From CALARM01 sp040217695 (lineage in GTDB: Bacteria > Vulcanimicrobiota > SpSt-956 > JAKJGF01): DNA of 64,000 bases. Under the pieces are notes generated by a model, which worked only from the letters and a program-made list of their open reading frames with translations, ran no database searches and was not told the origin of the DNA. The position numbers and the translations under genes were made by a program. Positions 1-8,662 of this stretch are shown here, piece by piece; position 1 is the stretch's first letter; each line of letters begins with the position of its first letter. The stretch is taken from assembly GCA_040217695.1 (NCBI GenBank), contig JBEHWO010000002.1, forward strand, positions 9,174 through 73,173, in the 5' to 3' direction.

Positions 1-221
1 AAGAAGAAAAATTTATACTTCCTCCCGCTGAATTAATAGAACATTTATATAACATGTCTATGGGAAGTAATTTTAAGCTTATAAGGCAGGAGCTGGAGAA
101 AATTAAAGATTTAAATAAAGATTATATGGCTTTTTACAGAAAAATTAAAGAACTGGCCGATGGTTTCGAGATAGAGAACATGAGGAGTTTACTGGAAACA
201 TATCTGGAGGCAGTGAAATGA
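1..221 (+). CDS. C-terminal end of a protein, probably a two-component sensor or response regulator (partial)
   Basis: An open frame enters from the left edge and ends at a TGA that overlaps the ATG of the next gene by 4 bp (ATGA), so the two are translationally coupled. The visible 72 residues begin with a stretch resembling the tail of a receiver-type module (FILPPAELIEHLYN) and continue as charged helices likely to form a coiled coil. Coupling to a REC-histidine kinase hybrid supports a signalling role, but the diagnostic part lies outside the window, so the family is inference. Confidence 0.5.
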   Translation, partial: EEKFILPPAELIEHLYNMSMGSNFKLIRQELEKIKDLNKDYMAFYRKIKELADGFEIENMRSLLETYLEAVK

Positions 222-1342
222 AAGACAATATTATTGAAGGTTCAAAAATTTTGATTATTGATGATCAACCGGGGAATTTAGGCATACTTTTTGATTATCT
301 GGATATGTTTAATGCAGAGATCATACTGGAACAGAACACTGAAATTGCTCTAAAAATCGCTGAAAGTAAAAAACCTGATCTTATACTCCTTGATATTATA
401 ATGCCTGAAATGAATGGTTTTGAAGTCTGTAAAAAGTTAAAGGAACATATAAAAACAAAGGACATTCCCGTTATTTTTATGAGTGCTCTCAACGATACTG
501 ATAGTATTGTAAAGGGCTTTAATGCCGGAGGGGTAGATTATATAGTAAAACCTGTACGTCAGGAAGAGGTAATAGCCAGAATTACAAACCATTTAAGGAT
601 TATTCGCGCAGAACATGAACTCAGAGAAAAGGCAAAACATGATTGTATGACCATTATGGCAGGAGGAATATGTCATAATTTTAACAATATCCTCATGGGA
701 ATAATGGGACGTGCAGAACTCAGTCTGCTGGATCTTCCCGAAGATTCGCCTGTGGCATATAATAATCGGATTATTGTAAATCTCTGTGAACGTGTGTCCG
801 GTATGACTAGAAAAATACTTGATTATTCAGGACATGGTCGATTTATGCCGGAGAGAACAGATCTTTTTACTATGGTTAAAGAAGTGTCTGAATTATTAAA
901 CATATCTGTTTCTAAAAAAATATTATTAAAATACGATTTAGCGGCAGATCTTCCGGTACTTCAGATTGACAGGGATCTTATAAGTCAGAGCCTTATAAAT
1001 CTTGTTACCAATTCCTCTGAATCTATCGGAGACAATGAAGGGACTATTACCGTAAAAACAGGTTCCATGGTGTGTAATAGAGAATACCTGTCGTCATGTC
1101 ATATTAAAGGAGACCACAGAGAAGGACTTTATGTATATCTGGAAGTAAAAGATACAGGATGCGGTATAGAAGAAGAGAATCTGAATAAGATTTTCGATCC
1201 CTTTTTCAGTACAAAATTTACCGGCAGAGGTCTCGGACTTGCCGCAGTTTACGGAATCATTAAAAATCATAAAGGAACAATAAAAGTTGAAAGTAATTCA
1301 GAAAAAGGAACATGTATAAAATTACTTTTCCCCGTTAAATAA
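218..1342 (+). CDS. Receiver-histidine kinase hybrid protein
   Basis: Cytoplasmic signalling protein of 374 residues with no membrane segment. An N-terminal receiver domain (about 10-125) has the acidic pair D15/D16, the phospho-acceptor D59 in LLDIIMPEMNG and the conserved K111. A histidine kinase follows: the H-box is around H153 (GGICHNFNNILMGIMGRAEL), the ATPase N-box at NLVTNSSES (261-269), the G1 box DTGCGI (312-317) and the G2 box GRGLGLAAVYG (337-347). The H-box type with HNFNN is common in kinases of delta-proteobacteria and related anaerobes. A receiver placed before the kinase, without a sensor domain, suggests it takes phosphate or a signal from the protein encoded just upstream, with which it overlaps by 4 bp. 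No DNA-binding output is present. Confidence 0.9.
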   Translation: MKDNIIEGSKILIIDDQPGNLGILFDYLDMFNAEIILEQNTEIALKIAESKKPDLILLDIIMPEMNGFEVCKKLKEHIKTKDIPVIFMSALNDTDSIVKGFNAGGVDYIVKPVRQEEVIARITNHLRIIRAEHELREKAKHDCMTIMAGGICHNFNNILMGIMGRAELSLLDLPEDSPVAYNNRIIVNLCERVSGMTRKILDYSGHGRFMPERTDLFTMVKEVSELLNISVSKKILLKYDLAADLPVLQIDRDLISQSLINLVTNSSESIGDNEGTITVKTGSMVCNREYLSSCHIKGDHREGLYVYLEVKDTGCGIEEENLNKIFDPFFSTKFTGRGLGLAAVYGIIKNHKGTIKVESNSEKGTCIKLLFPVK

Positions 1343-1429
1343 TTATTTGACTTTGTCATACGTTTTGTGTATACCTCTGTTAAATCCTTATTTCATGGTA
1401 AGTTTACACAAAATATCTAACAGTATCAA

Positions 1430-3016
1430 TTATTTTCTGTCATGATTTAACCACACGGTAAGCTGCGGGAAAGCAATGAAAATGCCTTTCGAATAAAATT
1501 CATTTTTTATTCTTAAAAACAGCTCTCTCTTCATCTGCCATTGTTCGCTCGGCGCAGTTTTAAGGAGCATACGGAGTTTTACTGACGATTCAGCCAGTTC
1601 ATTTACTCCGAGCATTACAGGATCTTCAAGTATTTTCTCAGGATGATCTTCTTTCAATTTCTTTCCCGTGGCAATCATAATATCCATTGCATGTTTCAAA
1701 TCCGTATCATAGGCGACACCTATGATACAATCAATCTGGCTCCAGGTAGAAGAGAAATTTTCCACGGCACGGATAGAAGAATTTGGCATTGTAATAAGAG
1801 ATCCTCCCATATCGCGAATTCTGGTAATTCTCATATTAAAATACTCCACTGTTCCCGTAAAATTACCAGATCTGATAACATCTCCCACGGCGAATTGATC
1901 CTCTATGACAATAAAAGTACCTGCTATAACATCTTTAAGGAGATCCTGTGCGGCAAGGCCAATTCCTACACCGATAATTCCCGCTCCTGTAAGGCCTGTG
2001 GCAAGATCCACATGGAGTGATTTGAGAAAAAGCAATCCACCGATAATATAAATACCTGCTCTGAAAAACATAGCAATAACCAGTCTATACATTGTAATCC
2101 TGTGTGCTGCCCTTGCATCTTCTACTATTTCATGTCCTCTGAGTTTTTTCGCAAGATCAAAATAATGCTTTATAAAAATATCCAGAGGTTTTGCAAGTAT
2201 ATTGATTATTACAAGTATAACAGACAGTGTCAGAGCCGGATTTAAAATATAATCTCCAATACCTTTCGCCCAGGAACGGCTCGTAGGGAAAACCCAGAAT
2301 ATATAGGAAAGAACCATAAGCCATATAAGAAATACAGCAAAGTAAGCAGGCCTCTTAATCCATCTGTGCCATATAATGACAGAGATTACAGAGATCAGTA
2401 TTCCCGTAATAATAGCTATTACAGAATCTCTGAAGGCTTCTCTTGCGTAGTCTTCACTTTTTTCCTTTAATGCAGTTTCCAGGCCATGTTCAAGTTCATC
2501 ACGCCACAGTGCGGCGAGCTGGCTTACAGAGGTTTTGTTATAAGAAGCATCGTTATTTGTGATAGAAATAAGGTATACTCCTTCACTTTCAAGGACAGGT
2601 GTACCGTCAACAGTGTTGACTTTAACAAAAGGAGTTGTTTTTGTCCTTTCCAGGACTTCTTCCAGCCTTTTTTCAAGGATATATGCCCTTTCTGAAGCGC
2701 TCAATCCTGAATCTGAATAGATTTTAAATAGAGGTCTGTAATAGAGCATAACAGTTGCTTCGTCAGTTATCCGCGTAGCAGAAGGTAAAGGAGTAGAAGG
2801 AACAGGTATCTGAGTCGATACAGGTACAGGAGGTAAAATAACAACAGGTGTTTGAGTGGCATGAGGTTTTGAAGATGGATGAGCAGATGGCGATGGATTG
2901 TTCGGCTCATTTTCTGGCTGAGAAGGAACAGAACTTTCCCGGGCCATTACAGAAAAAAAGCAGAGAGAGAAAAGTATTATTATTAAAATTATTATAAATT
3001 TTCTATGGAACTTCAT
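1430..3016 (-). CDS. MscS-family mechanosensitive channel with periplasmic N-terminal domain
   Basis: Predicted small-conductance mechanosensitive channel, 528 residues, that would release solutes on osmotic downshock. An N-terminal hydrophobic signal (about 8-24) is followed by a Pro/Ser/Thr-rich linker (30-85) and an extracytoplasmic region with DSGLSASERAYILEKRLEEV, a segment also typical of cyanobacterial MscS relatives. Four membrane segments follow between about 200 and 335. The pore helix and beta domain signature is GIGLAAQDLLKDVIAGTF, then IEDQFAVGDVI. The C-terminal alpha/beta domain is complete. A paralogue with the same layout lies at 23949-25523; the C-terminal halves align almost residue for residue (for example SSTWSQ-DCI and YDTDLK-AM). 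Transcribed alone and convergent with the kinase. Confidence 0.92.
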   Translation of the reverse strand: MKFHRKFIIILIIILFSLCFFSVMARESSVPSQPENEPNNPSPSAHPSSKPHATQTPVVILPPVPVSTQIPVPSTPLPSATRITDEATVMLYYRPLFKIYSDSGLSASERAYILEKRLEEVLERTKTTPFVKVNTVDGTPVLESEGVYLISITNNDASYNKTSVSQLAALWRDELEHGLETALKEKSEDYAREAFRDSVIAIITGILISVISVIIWHRWIKRPAYFAVFLIWLMVLSYIFWVFPTSRSWAKGIGDYILNPALTLSVILVIINILAKPLDIFIKHYFDLAKKLRGHEIVEDARAAHRITMYRLVIAMFFRAGIYIIGGLLFLKSLHVDLATGLTGAGIIGVGIGLAAQDLLKDVIAGTFIVIEDQFAVGDVIRSGNFTGTVEYFNMRITRIRDMGGSLITMPNSSIRAVENFSSTWSQIDCIIGVAYDTDLKHAMDIMIATGKKLKEDHPEKILEDPVMLGVNELAESSVKLRMLLKTAPSEQWQMKRELFLRIKNEFYSKGIFIAFPQLTVWLNHDRK

Positions 3017-3192
3017 AGAAAGAAATTCTTCTAAAATAAATATTTTTCCTGCTAAATCTTTAATATTCCCATTTTCAGAGAGAGGAACTGGCAGAAGAGA
3101 TTATAAAGCTGATTTTACTTAAAAAAATAATAAATATGAGAGAAAGGAGGTATAAAGAACTTCTATTGATACCACATAATGACAGACTGATA

Positions 3193-3291
3193 TATACCAA
3201 AGTATAACTTCACACAAACTATTCACTGTTTTTTCAGTCAAATTACCTATACTAAAGGATATATTTCTTTATTTCCAATAAGCTGTATAAT
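3193..3291 (+). promoter_or_regulatory. Promoter A: two TATAC-N4-GTATA sites and a -10 box before the glucosidase
   Basis: Distal site TATACCAAAGTATA at 3193-3206, proximal site TATACTAAAGGATA at 3248-3261 (55 bp apart), then 24 nt, then TATAAT at 3286-3291. No TTGACA-like -35 is present at the normal distance. The predicted start of transcription coincides with the left end of a MITE at 3299. Between the channel gene and the distal site (3017-3192) nothing else was recognised. Confidence 0.7.
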
Positions 3292-3298
3292 ATATTTA

Positions 3299-3391
3299 CT
3301 GACCTAAGCATAAGCATGTAATAAAATTTTTTCCTCCCGTTACGCGTCACGCGTCACGAGAGCAGTTATGTATTATTTATGCTCACCTCAG
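3299..3391. mobile_element. MITE-like element, copy 1
   Basis: A 93-bp element with inverted ends (CTGACCTAAGCATAA at the left; TTATGCTCACCTCAG at the right) and a TA dinucleotide immediately outside each end, as expected for Tc1/mariner or IS630-type target duplication. It encodes nothing and holds a heptad array at its centre. It lies in the leader of the glucosidase gene, directly after the predicted transcription start. Related copies are at 45679, 46604 and 56278. Confidence 0.7.
3338..3358. repeat. Heptad array (CGTNACG, 3 units)
   Basis: Units CGTTACG, CGTCACG, CGTCACG in exact 7-bp register, in the centre of MITE copy 1. Confidence 0.75.
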
Positions 3392-3467
3392 TAATAAAAC
3401 GATAGTGGGGAATTTTTTATCGGAGAATAATCAGGTAAACTATAATAAAATAAAGGAGATGCTCGTT

Positions 3468-6179
3468 ATGGCTCAAAAAACCCATGCAAATGAAGAAAAA
3501 AGACTTAAAGAAACAAAAGAAAAAAAGATACCATGGAAAAAATGGGGGCCCTATCTTTCAGATAGGCAGTGGGGTACTGTAAGGGAAGATTACAGCAGTG
3601 ACGGAAATGCCTGGGATTATTTCCCCCATGATCAGTCCCGCTCCAGAGCATACAGATGGGGAGAAGACGGACTGGGAGGCATAAGTGATGAAAGACAGAA
3701 CCTCTGTTTTGCCCTTGCCCTGTGGAACGGACAGGATGGGATAATCAAGGAAAGACTCTTCGGCCTCACAAACAGCGAGGGAAACCACGGAGAAGATGTA
3801 AAGGAATATTATTATTACCTTGACAGCACTCCAACCCATTCCTACATGAAATACCTCTATAAATATCCCCAGGATCCTTTCCCCTATGGACAGCTTATCA
3901 AAAAGAACAGGGAACTTACAAGACATGATTTCGAATATGAACTCATAAATACAGGAGTTTTCGACAGAAACCGTTATTTTGATGCCTTTGTGGAATATGC
4001 CAAAAAAGACCCGGAGGAAATCTTAATAAAAATTACCATTCATAACAGAGGAGATATGGAGTGGACTCTCCATGTAATGCCCACTCTATGGTTTCGGAAT
4101 ACATGGTCATGGTCTCAAGGTGCAGAGAGGCCGGAATTGAAAGAAGTAAAATCTTCTGTCATTAAGGCTTCCCACCCGGAACTTGGTGACAGGTACCTAT
4201 ACTGTGAAGGCTCTCCTGAACTTCTATTTACGGAAAATGAGACGAACATGGAGCGTATCTTCAACAGAAAGAGCAGAACTCCCTATGTAAAAGACGGAAT
4301 AAATAATTATGTAGTCTACGGAAAAAAAGAGGCAGTAAATCCGCAGAAAAGAGGGACAAAAGCATCACCTTACTATGTCCTCAAAATAGCTCCCGGCAAG
4401 GCATCTGTCATAAGATTATGTCTCTCTGATAAAGGTCTTTCAGATTCTGGTAAAATATTTGAAAATTTTGAAGATATAATGAAAACCCGTGTGGAAGAAA
4501 CAGATGAATTTTATGAAACCATATCTCCTCCATCTCTTACGAAAGATGAAAAGAACGTAATGAGACAGGCTCTTTCCGGAATGCTCTGGTCAAAACAGTT
4601 CTTCAATTTTGATCTTGATACATGGCTCAAAGAACATGGAGTGGATCCATTTAAGACCTTAAAAGCCTCGGGGGTAAGAAACAGCGAATGGCATCATATG
4701 ATAAATGAAGATGTTGTATCCATGCCTGATAAATGGGAATATCCCTGGTATGCAGCATGGGATCTGGCCTTTCATACACTCGCCCTCGGCATGGTAGATA
4801 TTGATTTTGCAAAAAGCCAGCTTGCTCTGATGCTGAAAGAAACCTATCTTCATCCCCATGGACAGATACCTGCCTATGAATGGAATTTCAGTGATGTAAA
4901 TCCTCCGGTACATCCCTGGGCAACTATTTATCTCTACAGAATGGAAAAGGAACTTCATGGCAAAGCAGATATAAATTTCTTAAAACAGATGTTCACAAAA
5001 CTTACATTAAACTTTTCCTGGTGGGTTAATAAAAAGGACAGAGGAGGAAGGAATATTTACGAAGGAGGCTTCCTGGGCCTTGATAATATAGGTATATTTG
5101 ACAGGAGTTCTCCCCTTCCTACAGGAGGTTATCTTGAACAGGCAGATGCTACGGGATGGGTTGCCCTTTTTGCCCAGAATATGGTTGAAATAGGCCTTGA
5201 ACTTGTCATGCATGATCCGACCTATGAAGATATGGTAATTAAATTTGTGGAACATCTTCTCTGGATAGGCAATTCCATTTACAGACTCGGTGAACATTCG
5301 GAAGGCATGTGGGATGAAAAAGACGGATTTTTCTATGATGTATTGAGACTGCCTGACGGAAGCAGCCGCAGAATGAAGGTACGTTCTATGGTAGGACTTC
5401 TTCCTCTATGTGCCACAACTACAATATCTGCTGAAATGCTGGAGAAATTACCCCATCTTCTGGCCAGGGCAAAGAAGAGGGCTGAAAGATTACCGGAACT
5501 AAAGAAAGCCCTCACTTATATGGGGAAACCAGGTTTTAACGGAAACACTCTTCTGGCTCTTATTGATGAAGGGAAACTCAGGCGCATACTAAATAAATTA
5601 CTCGATGAAAATGATTTTTTAAGCACATACGGCATAAGGGCTCTTTCCCGTTATCATCTTGAACATCCCTATGTCGTAAATATAAAGGGCCAGGAATTCC
5701 GTGTAGATTATGTTCCTGCAGAATCTGACACAGGCATGTTCGGAGGCAATTCAAACTGGAGGGGGCCCATATGGTTCCCCATGAATCTGCTCATTCTCAG
5801 GGGTCTCCTTATGTTCTACGGTTATTTCGGGAATGATTTTAAGGTAGAATGTCCCACAGGTTCAGGCATAAAAATGAATTTATTTGAAGTAACCCTGGAA
5901 ATTGCCAGACGCCTTTCAAACATATTCCTGAAAGATGAACATGGTTTAAGGCCTGTTTACGGAGGGGCAGATAAATTCCAGAATGATCCCCATTTCCGTG
6001 ATTATCTGTTATTTTATGAATATTTCCACGGAGACAATGGCGCAGGTATCGGTGCAAGCCATCAAACAGGCTGGACAGGACTTGTAGCAAGACTTATTCA
6101 GACTCTCGGCTTTGCCAATGCAGATAAATTACTCGGCGAGGGTGCTGCAAAAGGCGTAACTGCTTATAAAAAAAGTTAA
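3468..6179 (+). CDS. GH63-like glucosidase (MGH1-type glycoside hydrolase)
   Basis: Large cytoplasmic glycoside hydrolase of about 903 residues that matches the bacterial glucosidases with a GH63/MGH1-like (alpha/alpha)6 barrel. The N-terminal third has the family blocks WGPYLSDRQWGTVREDYS, RWGEDGLGGISD and LFGLTNSEGNHGEDVKEYYY. The barrel holds AWDLAFH, where the Asp (about 432) corresponds to the general acid, and NWRGPIWFPMN; YEYFHGDNG near the C-terminus carries a Glu (about 851) in the usual position of the base. The ATG at 3468 is chosen because AAGGAG lies 9 nt before it; an upstream in-frame GTG at 3405 has no ribosome site. It forms an operon with the following esterase (23-bp gap) under promoter A. 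The exact substrate cannot be read from sequence; glucose- or mannose-containing oligosaccharides are likely. Confidence 0.87.
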   Translation: MAQKTHANEEKRLKETKEKKIPWKKWGPYLSDRQWGTVREDYSSDGNAWDYFPHDQSRSRAYRWGEDGLGGISDERQNLCFALALWNGQDGIIKERLFGLTNSEGNHGEDVKEYYYYLDSTPTHSYMKYLYKYPQDPFPYGQLIKKNRELTRHDFEYELINTGVFDRNRYFDAFVEYAKKDPEEILIKITIHNRGDMEWTLHVMPTLWFRNTWSWSQGAERPELKEVKSSVIKASHPELGDRYLYCEGSPELLFTENETNMERIFNRKSRTPYVKDGINNYVVYGKKEAVNPQKRGTKASPYYVLKIAPGKASVIRLCLSDKGLSDSGKIFENFEDIMKTRVEETDEFYETISPPSLTKDEKNVMRQALSGMLWSKQFFNFDLDTWLKEHGVDPFKTLKASGVRNSEWHHMINEDVVSMPDKWEYPWYAAWDLAFHTLALGMVDIDFAKSQLALMLKETYLHPHGQIPAYEWNFSDVNPPVHPWATIYLYRMEKELHGKADINFLKQMFTKLTLNFSWWVNKKDRGGRNIYEGGFLGLDNIGIFDRSSPLPTGGYLEQADATGWVALFAQNMVEIGLELVMHDPTYEDMVIKFVEHLLWIGNSIYRLGEHSEGMWDEKDGFFYDVLRLPDGSSRRMKVRSMVGLLPLCATTTISAEMLEKLPHLLARAKKRAERLPELKKALTYMGKPGFNGNTLLALIDEGKLRRILNKLLDENDFLSTYGIRALSRYHLEHPYVVNIKGQEFRVDYVPAESDTGMFGGNSNWRGPIWFPMNLLILRGLLMFYGYFGNDFKVECPTGSGIKMNLFEVTLEIARRLSNIFLKDEHGLRPVYGGADKFQNDPHFRDYLLFYEYFHGDNGAGIGASHQTGWTGLVARLIQTLGFANADKLLGEGAAKGVTAYKKS

Positions 6180-6202
6180 ATAAAATTAAGGAGGTTTTTA
6201 TT

Positions 6203-7255
6203 ATGCACAGTGCAAAAATAAGAGTCCATTATCCTTTAGAAAAGGGAACTATTGTCCTGAGGACAGAAAAAGACTGGAATAAAGACATATATCCTGCTGA
6301 GGTTAATGAGAAGGAGCATTATTATGAATTTGATCTGAAACATGATAAATATTATCTGAATGTCAAACCATGCATAAGAGACGGATCAGAGATCATATGG
6401 GCACAGGGAGAAAACAAACAGCCAGTTTTCGATTTAAAAACTGTTATAAATATGTATCCCTATTTTTACTCTGAACCTTCTGGGAAAATTACCAATGTTA
6501 TGGAATTTTACTCAGATGTATTTAACCGTAAAAGATTGTTCCGCATCTATCTTCCTGCTGGATATAATGAAAATCAGATGAAGAAATATCCCATAATATA
6601 TATGCATGACGGGTCAAATCTCTTTTTCCCGGATGAAGCCTTCGGAGGTAGCGAATGGCAGGTAGATGAAACTCTTCACCTCCTTGACTCAATGAATATC
6701 ATCGATCAGGTCATCGTAGTAGGTGTCTATGCGGCAGATAGAAATAATGAATATACAAAACCAGGCTATGAAGACTATGGTAAATTTATGGTTAATGAAC
6801 TTAAACCCTGGGTAGACTCCAATCTTCGAACCCTTACGACTCCCTGGTATACTTCTATTATGGGTTCATCCCTCGGAGGGGTGGTTTCCTTCTATCTTGC
6901 CTGGGAATATCCTCATATTTTCGGATCGGCAGCGTGTTTTTCAAGCACTTTTTCCTGGAGAGATGATCTTATTGAAAGAGTGGAAACTGATTCTTTTGAG
7001 GAAAGGAAAAATTCGAAATTTTATATTGACACAGGGTGGCCTGGAGATAATTACGAAGTGGGATTTAAAATGGCTTCCACACTTGTTACCAGGGGATTTC
7101 GTGCTGGCAGGGATTTCATGTATCTTGTCTTCCCCATGGCAAAACACAATGAAGGTGCATGGGCCGCAAGGTTACATATACCGATACAGCTTTTTTCAGG
7201 GAAATTAAGAGCGCTCAATCTGAAGTTTCATGTTCCAGAGGCAAAGATTCATTAA
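6203..7255 (+). CDS. Alpha/beta-hydrolase esterase (esterase D/enterochelin-esterase-like) with N-terminal sugar-binding-like domain
   Basis: 350 residues, no signal peptide. The first ~80 residues resemble an E-set/CBM48-type fold that often precedes such esterases. The hydrolase domain (about 95-335) has the oxyanion strand IIYMHDGSNLFF, the nucleophile elbow GSSLG with Ser223, an acidic residue in FYIDTGWPGDNYEVG and the terminal His in AKHNEGAWAARL. Enzymes of this family (PF00756) cleave acyl or ferulate esters on sugars. Coupling with the glucosidase, behind a strong AAGGAGG site, suggests removal of ester groups from a glycan before or after hydrolysis. Substrate unknown. Confidence 0.85.
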   Translation: MHSAKIRVHYPLEKGTIVLRTEKDWNKDIYPAEVNEKEHYYEFDLKHDKYYLNVKPCIRDGSEIIWAQGENKQPVFDLKTVINMYPYFYSEPSGKITNVMEFYSDVFNRKRLFRIYLPAGYNENQMKKYPIIYMHDGSNLFFPDEAFGGSEWQVDETLHLLDSMNIIDQVIVVGVYAADRNNEYTKPGYEDYGKFMVNELKPWVDSNLRTLTTPWYTSIMGSSLGGVVSFYLAWEYPHIFGSAACFSSTFSWRDDLIERVETDSFEERKNSKFYIDTGWPGDNYEVGFKMASTLVTRGFRAGRDFMYLVFPMAKHNEGAWAARLHIPIQLFSGKLRALNLKFHVPEAKIH

Positions 7256-7268
7256 AAGTTTTTAGATT

Positions 7269-7308
7269 TATAGAGCAGGAGTCAGCCATAGCTGTCTCCT
7301 GCGCTATA
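7269..7308. terminator. Hairpin after the esterase
   Basis: Long imperfect inverted repeat (TATAGAGCAGGAGTCAGC paired with GCTGTCTCCTGCGCTATA) just downstream of the esterase stop. It is first of two stacked hairpins between convergent genes. Confidence 0.6.
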
Positions 7309-7317
7309 AACTGTTTA

Positions 7318-7353
7318 CCATCCACCGCTATACCTCAGGTTAGCGGTGGATGG
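7318..7353. terminator. Bidirectional hairpin terminator
   Basis: Perfect 13-bp stem (CCATCCACCGCTA / TAGCGGTGGATGG) with a 10-nt loop between the convergent esterase and the decayed outer-membrane gene. T-rich sequence on both sides fits use in both directions. Confidence 0.65.
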
Positions 7354-7358
7354 TTGAC

Positions 7359-8270
7359 CTACATTTTATAGTTGAAACCTATATTAAGAATCCAGTTTTT
7401 ATCAGAGTTTGTCATACCTTTTGTTATTTTAAAAATCAACTGTTTATCTTCACTCAATTCTCTGTTATATCCGGCACCAATGGCAAGAAAACTGAAGTCA
7501 GCGTTACTGTTATCAGGAAATTCTCTTCCTATATCCATATAAAGATAGTCTTTTTCATTTAACTTACAGCCCAATTTTATAGCAGATTTTCCTTCCTGAT
7601 AATAATCATCGTCACTGTCATCATCTGCGGCATAATCGACTTTATCTGTCCAGCTGCCTCTTATGGAAATATCAAAGTCATCAGTCAATTTGTAATCAAG
7701 GGAACAGGAAAGAGTTCCAAGATAGGCATCATCGGAGAAATGTTCTGTTCCGGAAGGACATTTCGTCCCCGCCGTTACTGCCATAGATATTCTTTTTCTC
7801 CGTAAAAAATTCCATTTCAAAGCGATAGTAATATCATCAATTCCCATATAATGGTTTTTATACTGCAGAAAATCACTGTAAACTATCAGTTCCAATCTGT
7901 CCGTAAGGGTAAAACGGAGTAAAAAGGGCATAGATATTTTTGTTGGTTTATCATTTTTATAGGTAGTAATCATAGTGTCTATCTGGTACTGAAATCTATC
8001 ATGAAAGAGTGTATTGGAATAGCTCAGGCTGTCATCTTTTTCTTCTTTATTTTCCGGAGAAGGAGACCCCTCTTACTGCACTGAAGGTTTATTTTGATTA
8101 TCATCTAAAATTACTAAAGCTTTGCCTGAAACTTCAGAGGGATAAACAATATAATTAAACGTTACAGGAAACGTAATATCCGGTTCTTTTGCAAAAGATC
8201 CGGCAGAACACAAAAGAATCAAAATGAGTATAGAAAATACTATTTTTTTGAAATATTTTATATATTTTAT
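7359..8270 (-). pseudogene. Decayed outer-membrane beta-barrel gene (in-frame TAA, start codon ATA)
   Basis: The frame reads continuously leftward from about 8270 to a stop at 7359 apart from one in-frame TAA at 8073-8075. Upstream of that stop lies a good signal peptide (KYFKKIVFSILILILLCSAG, then SFA). Downstream, 204 residues have alternating aromatic strands typical of a small transporter-like beta-barrel, ending FNYKM with a terminal hydrophobic strand. At the place where a start codon should be, 7 nt after AGGGGGA, the codon is ATA rather than ATG. Two lesions in one frame favour a pseudogene. Alternatively the downstream ATG at 7973 could make a shortened protein, but it would lack the signal peptide. 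Read-through or an unusual start cannot be excluded. Confidence 0.65.
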
Positions 8271-8428
8271 AAAAAAATCCCCCTGTCACAGGTGTGGGTT
8301 AAAAATTTATTTATATTTTACCATATAAAAAATTTAAAATCATTCATATAACTATACTTTTGCAGAATCTTATAAAAGCCTTATCTGTAGTGAACAGGCA
8401 ATGGTTCACTACTTACCTATCATTAACC

Positions 8429-8526
8429 TATACCAAAGTATAATTAAAAATAATTTTTTTCTATTTTTTTTACTTATTTACCTATACTAAAGTGTATATT
8501 TCTTTATTTATAATAAGGTATATAAT
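8429..8526 (+). promoter_or_regulatory. Promoter B: paired TATAC-N4-GTATA sites and -10 box before the lipoprotein barrel
   Basis: Distal TATACCAAAGTATA at 8429-8442, proximal TATACTAAAGTGTA at 8483-8496 (54 bp apart), 24 nt, TATAAT at 8521-8526. No -35 hexamer is visible. Same design as the other five control regions. Confidence 0.7.
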
Positions 8527-8609
8527 ATATTTGTACAATTATGGACTGGAATTCAGGAAATGTCTAAAAAAATATGGATTATGCCATAGATCGTGATAAT
8601 GAGAATGGA

Positions 8610-8636
8610 GAGGTTTTCTGGCACAGTTCTATAAAA
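8610..8636. repeat. 27-bp dispersed repeat, copy 1
   Basis: Segment beginning GAGGTTTTCTGGCACAG that matches 25 of 27 positions at 21973-21999. Both copies sit just before the ribosome site of a lipoprotein gene. It may be a leader RNA element or a shared remnant of a coding tail (one frame reads GFLA-FYK in both copies). Confidence 0.5.
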
Positions 8637-8662
8637 CCAAGAAAGTGAAGGTGTTCTGTTAT

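Noticed and set aside
3405..3467. GTG 3405 as start of the glucosidase
   Set aside because: No ribosome site, and AAGGAG stands at proper distance before ATG 3468.
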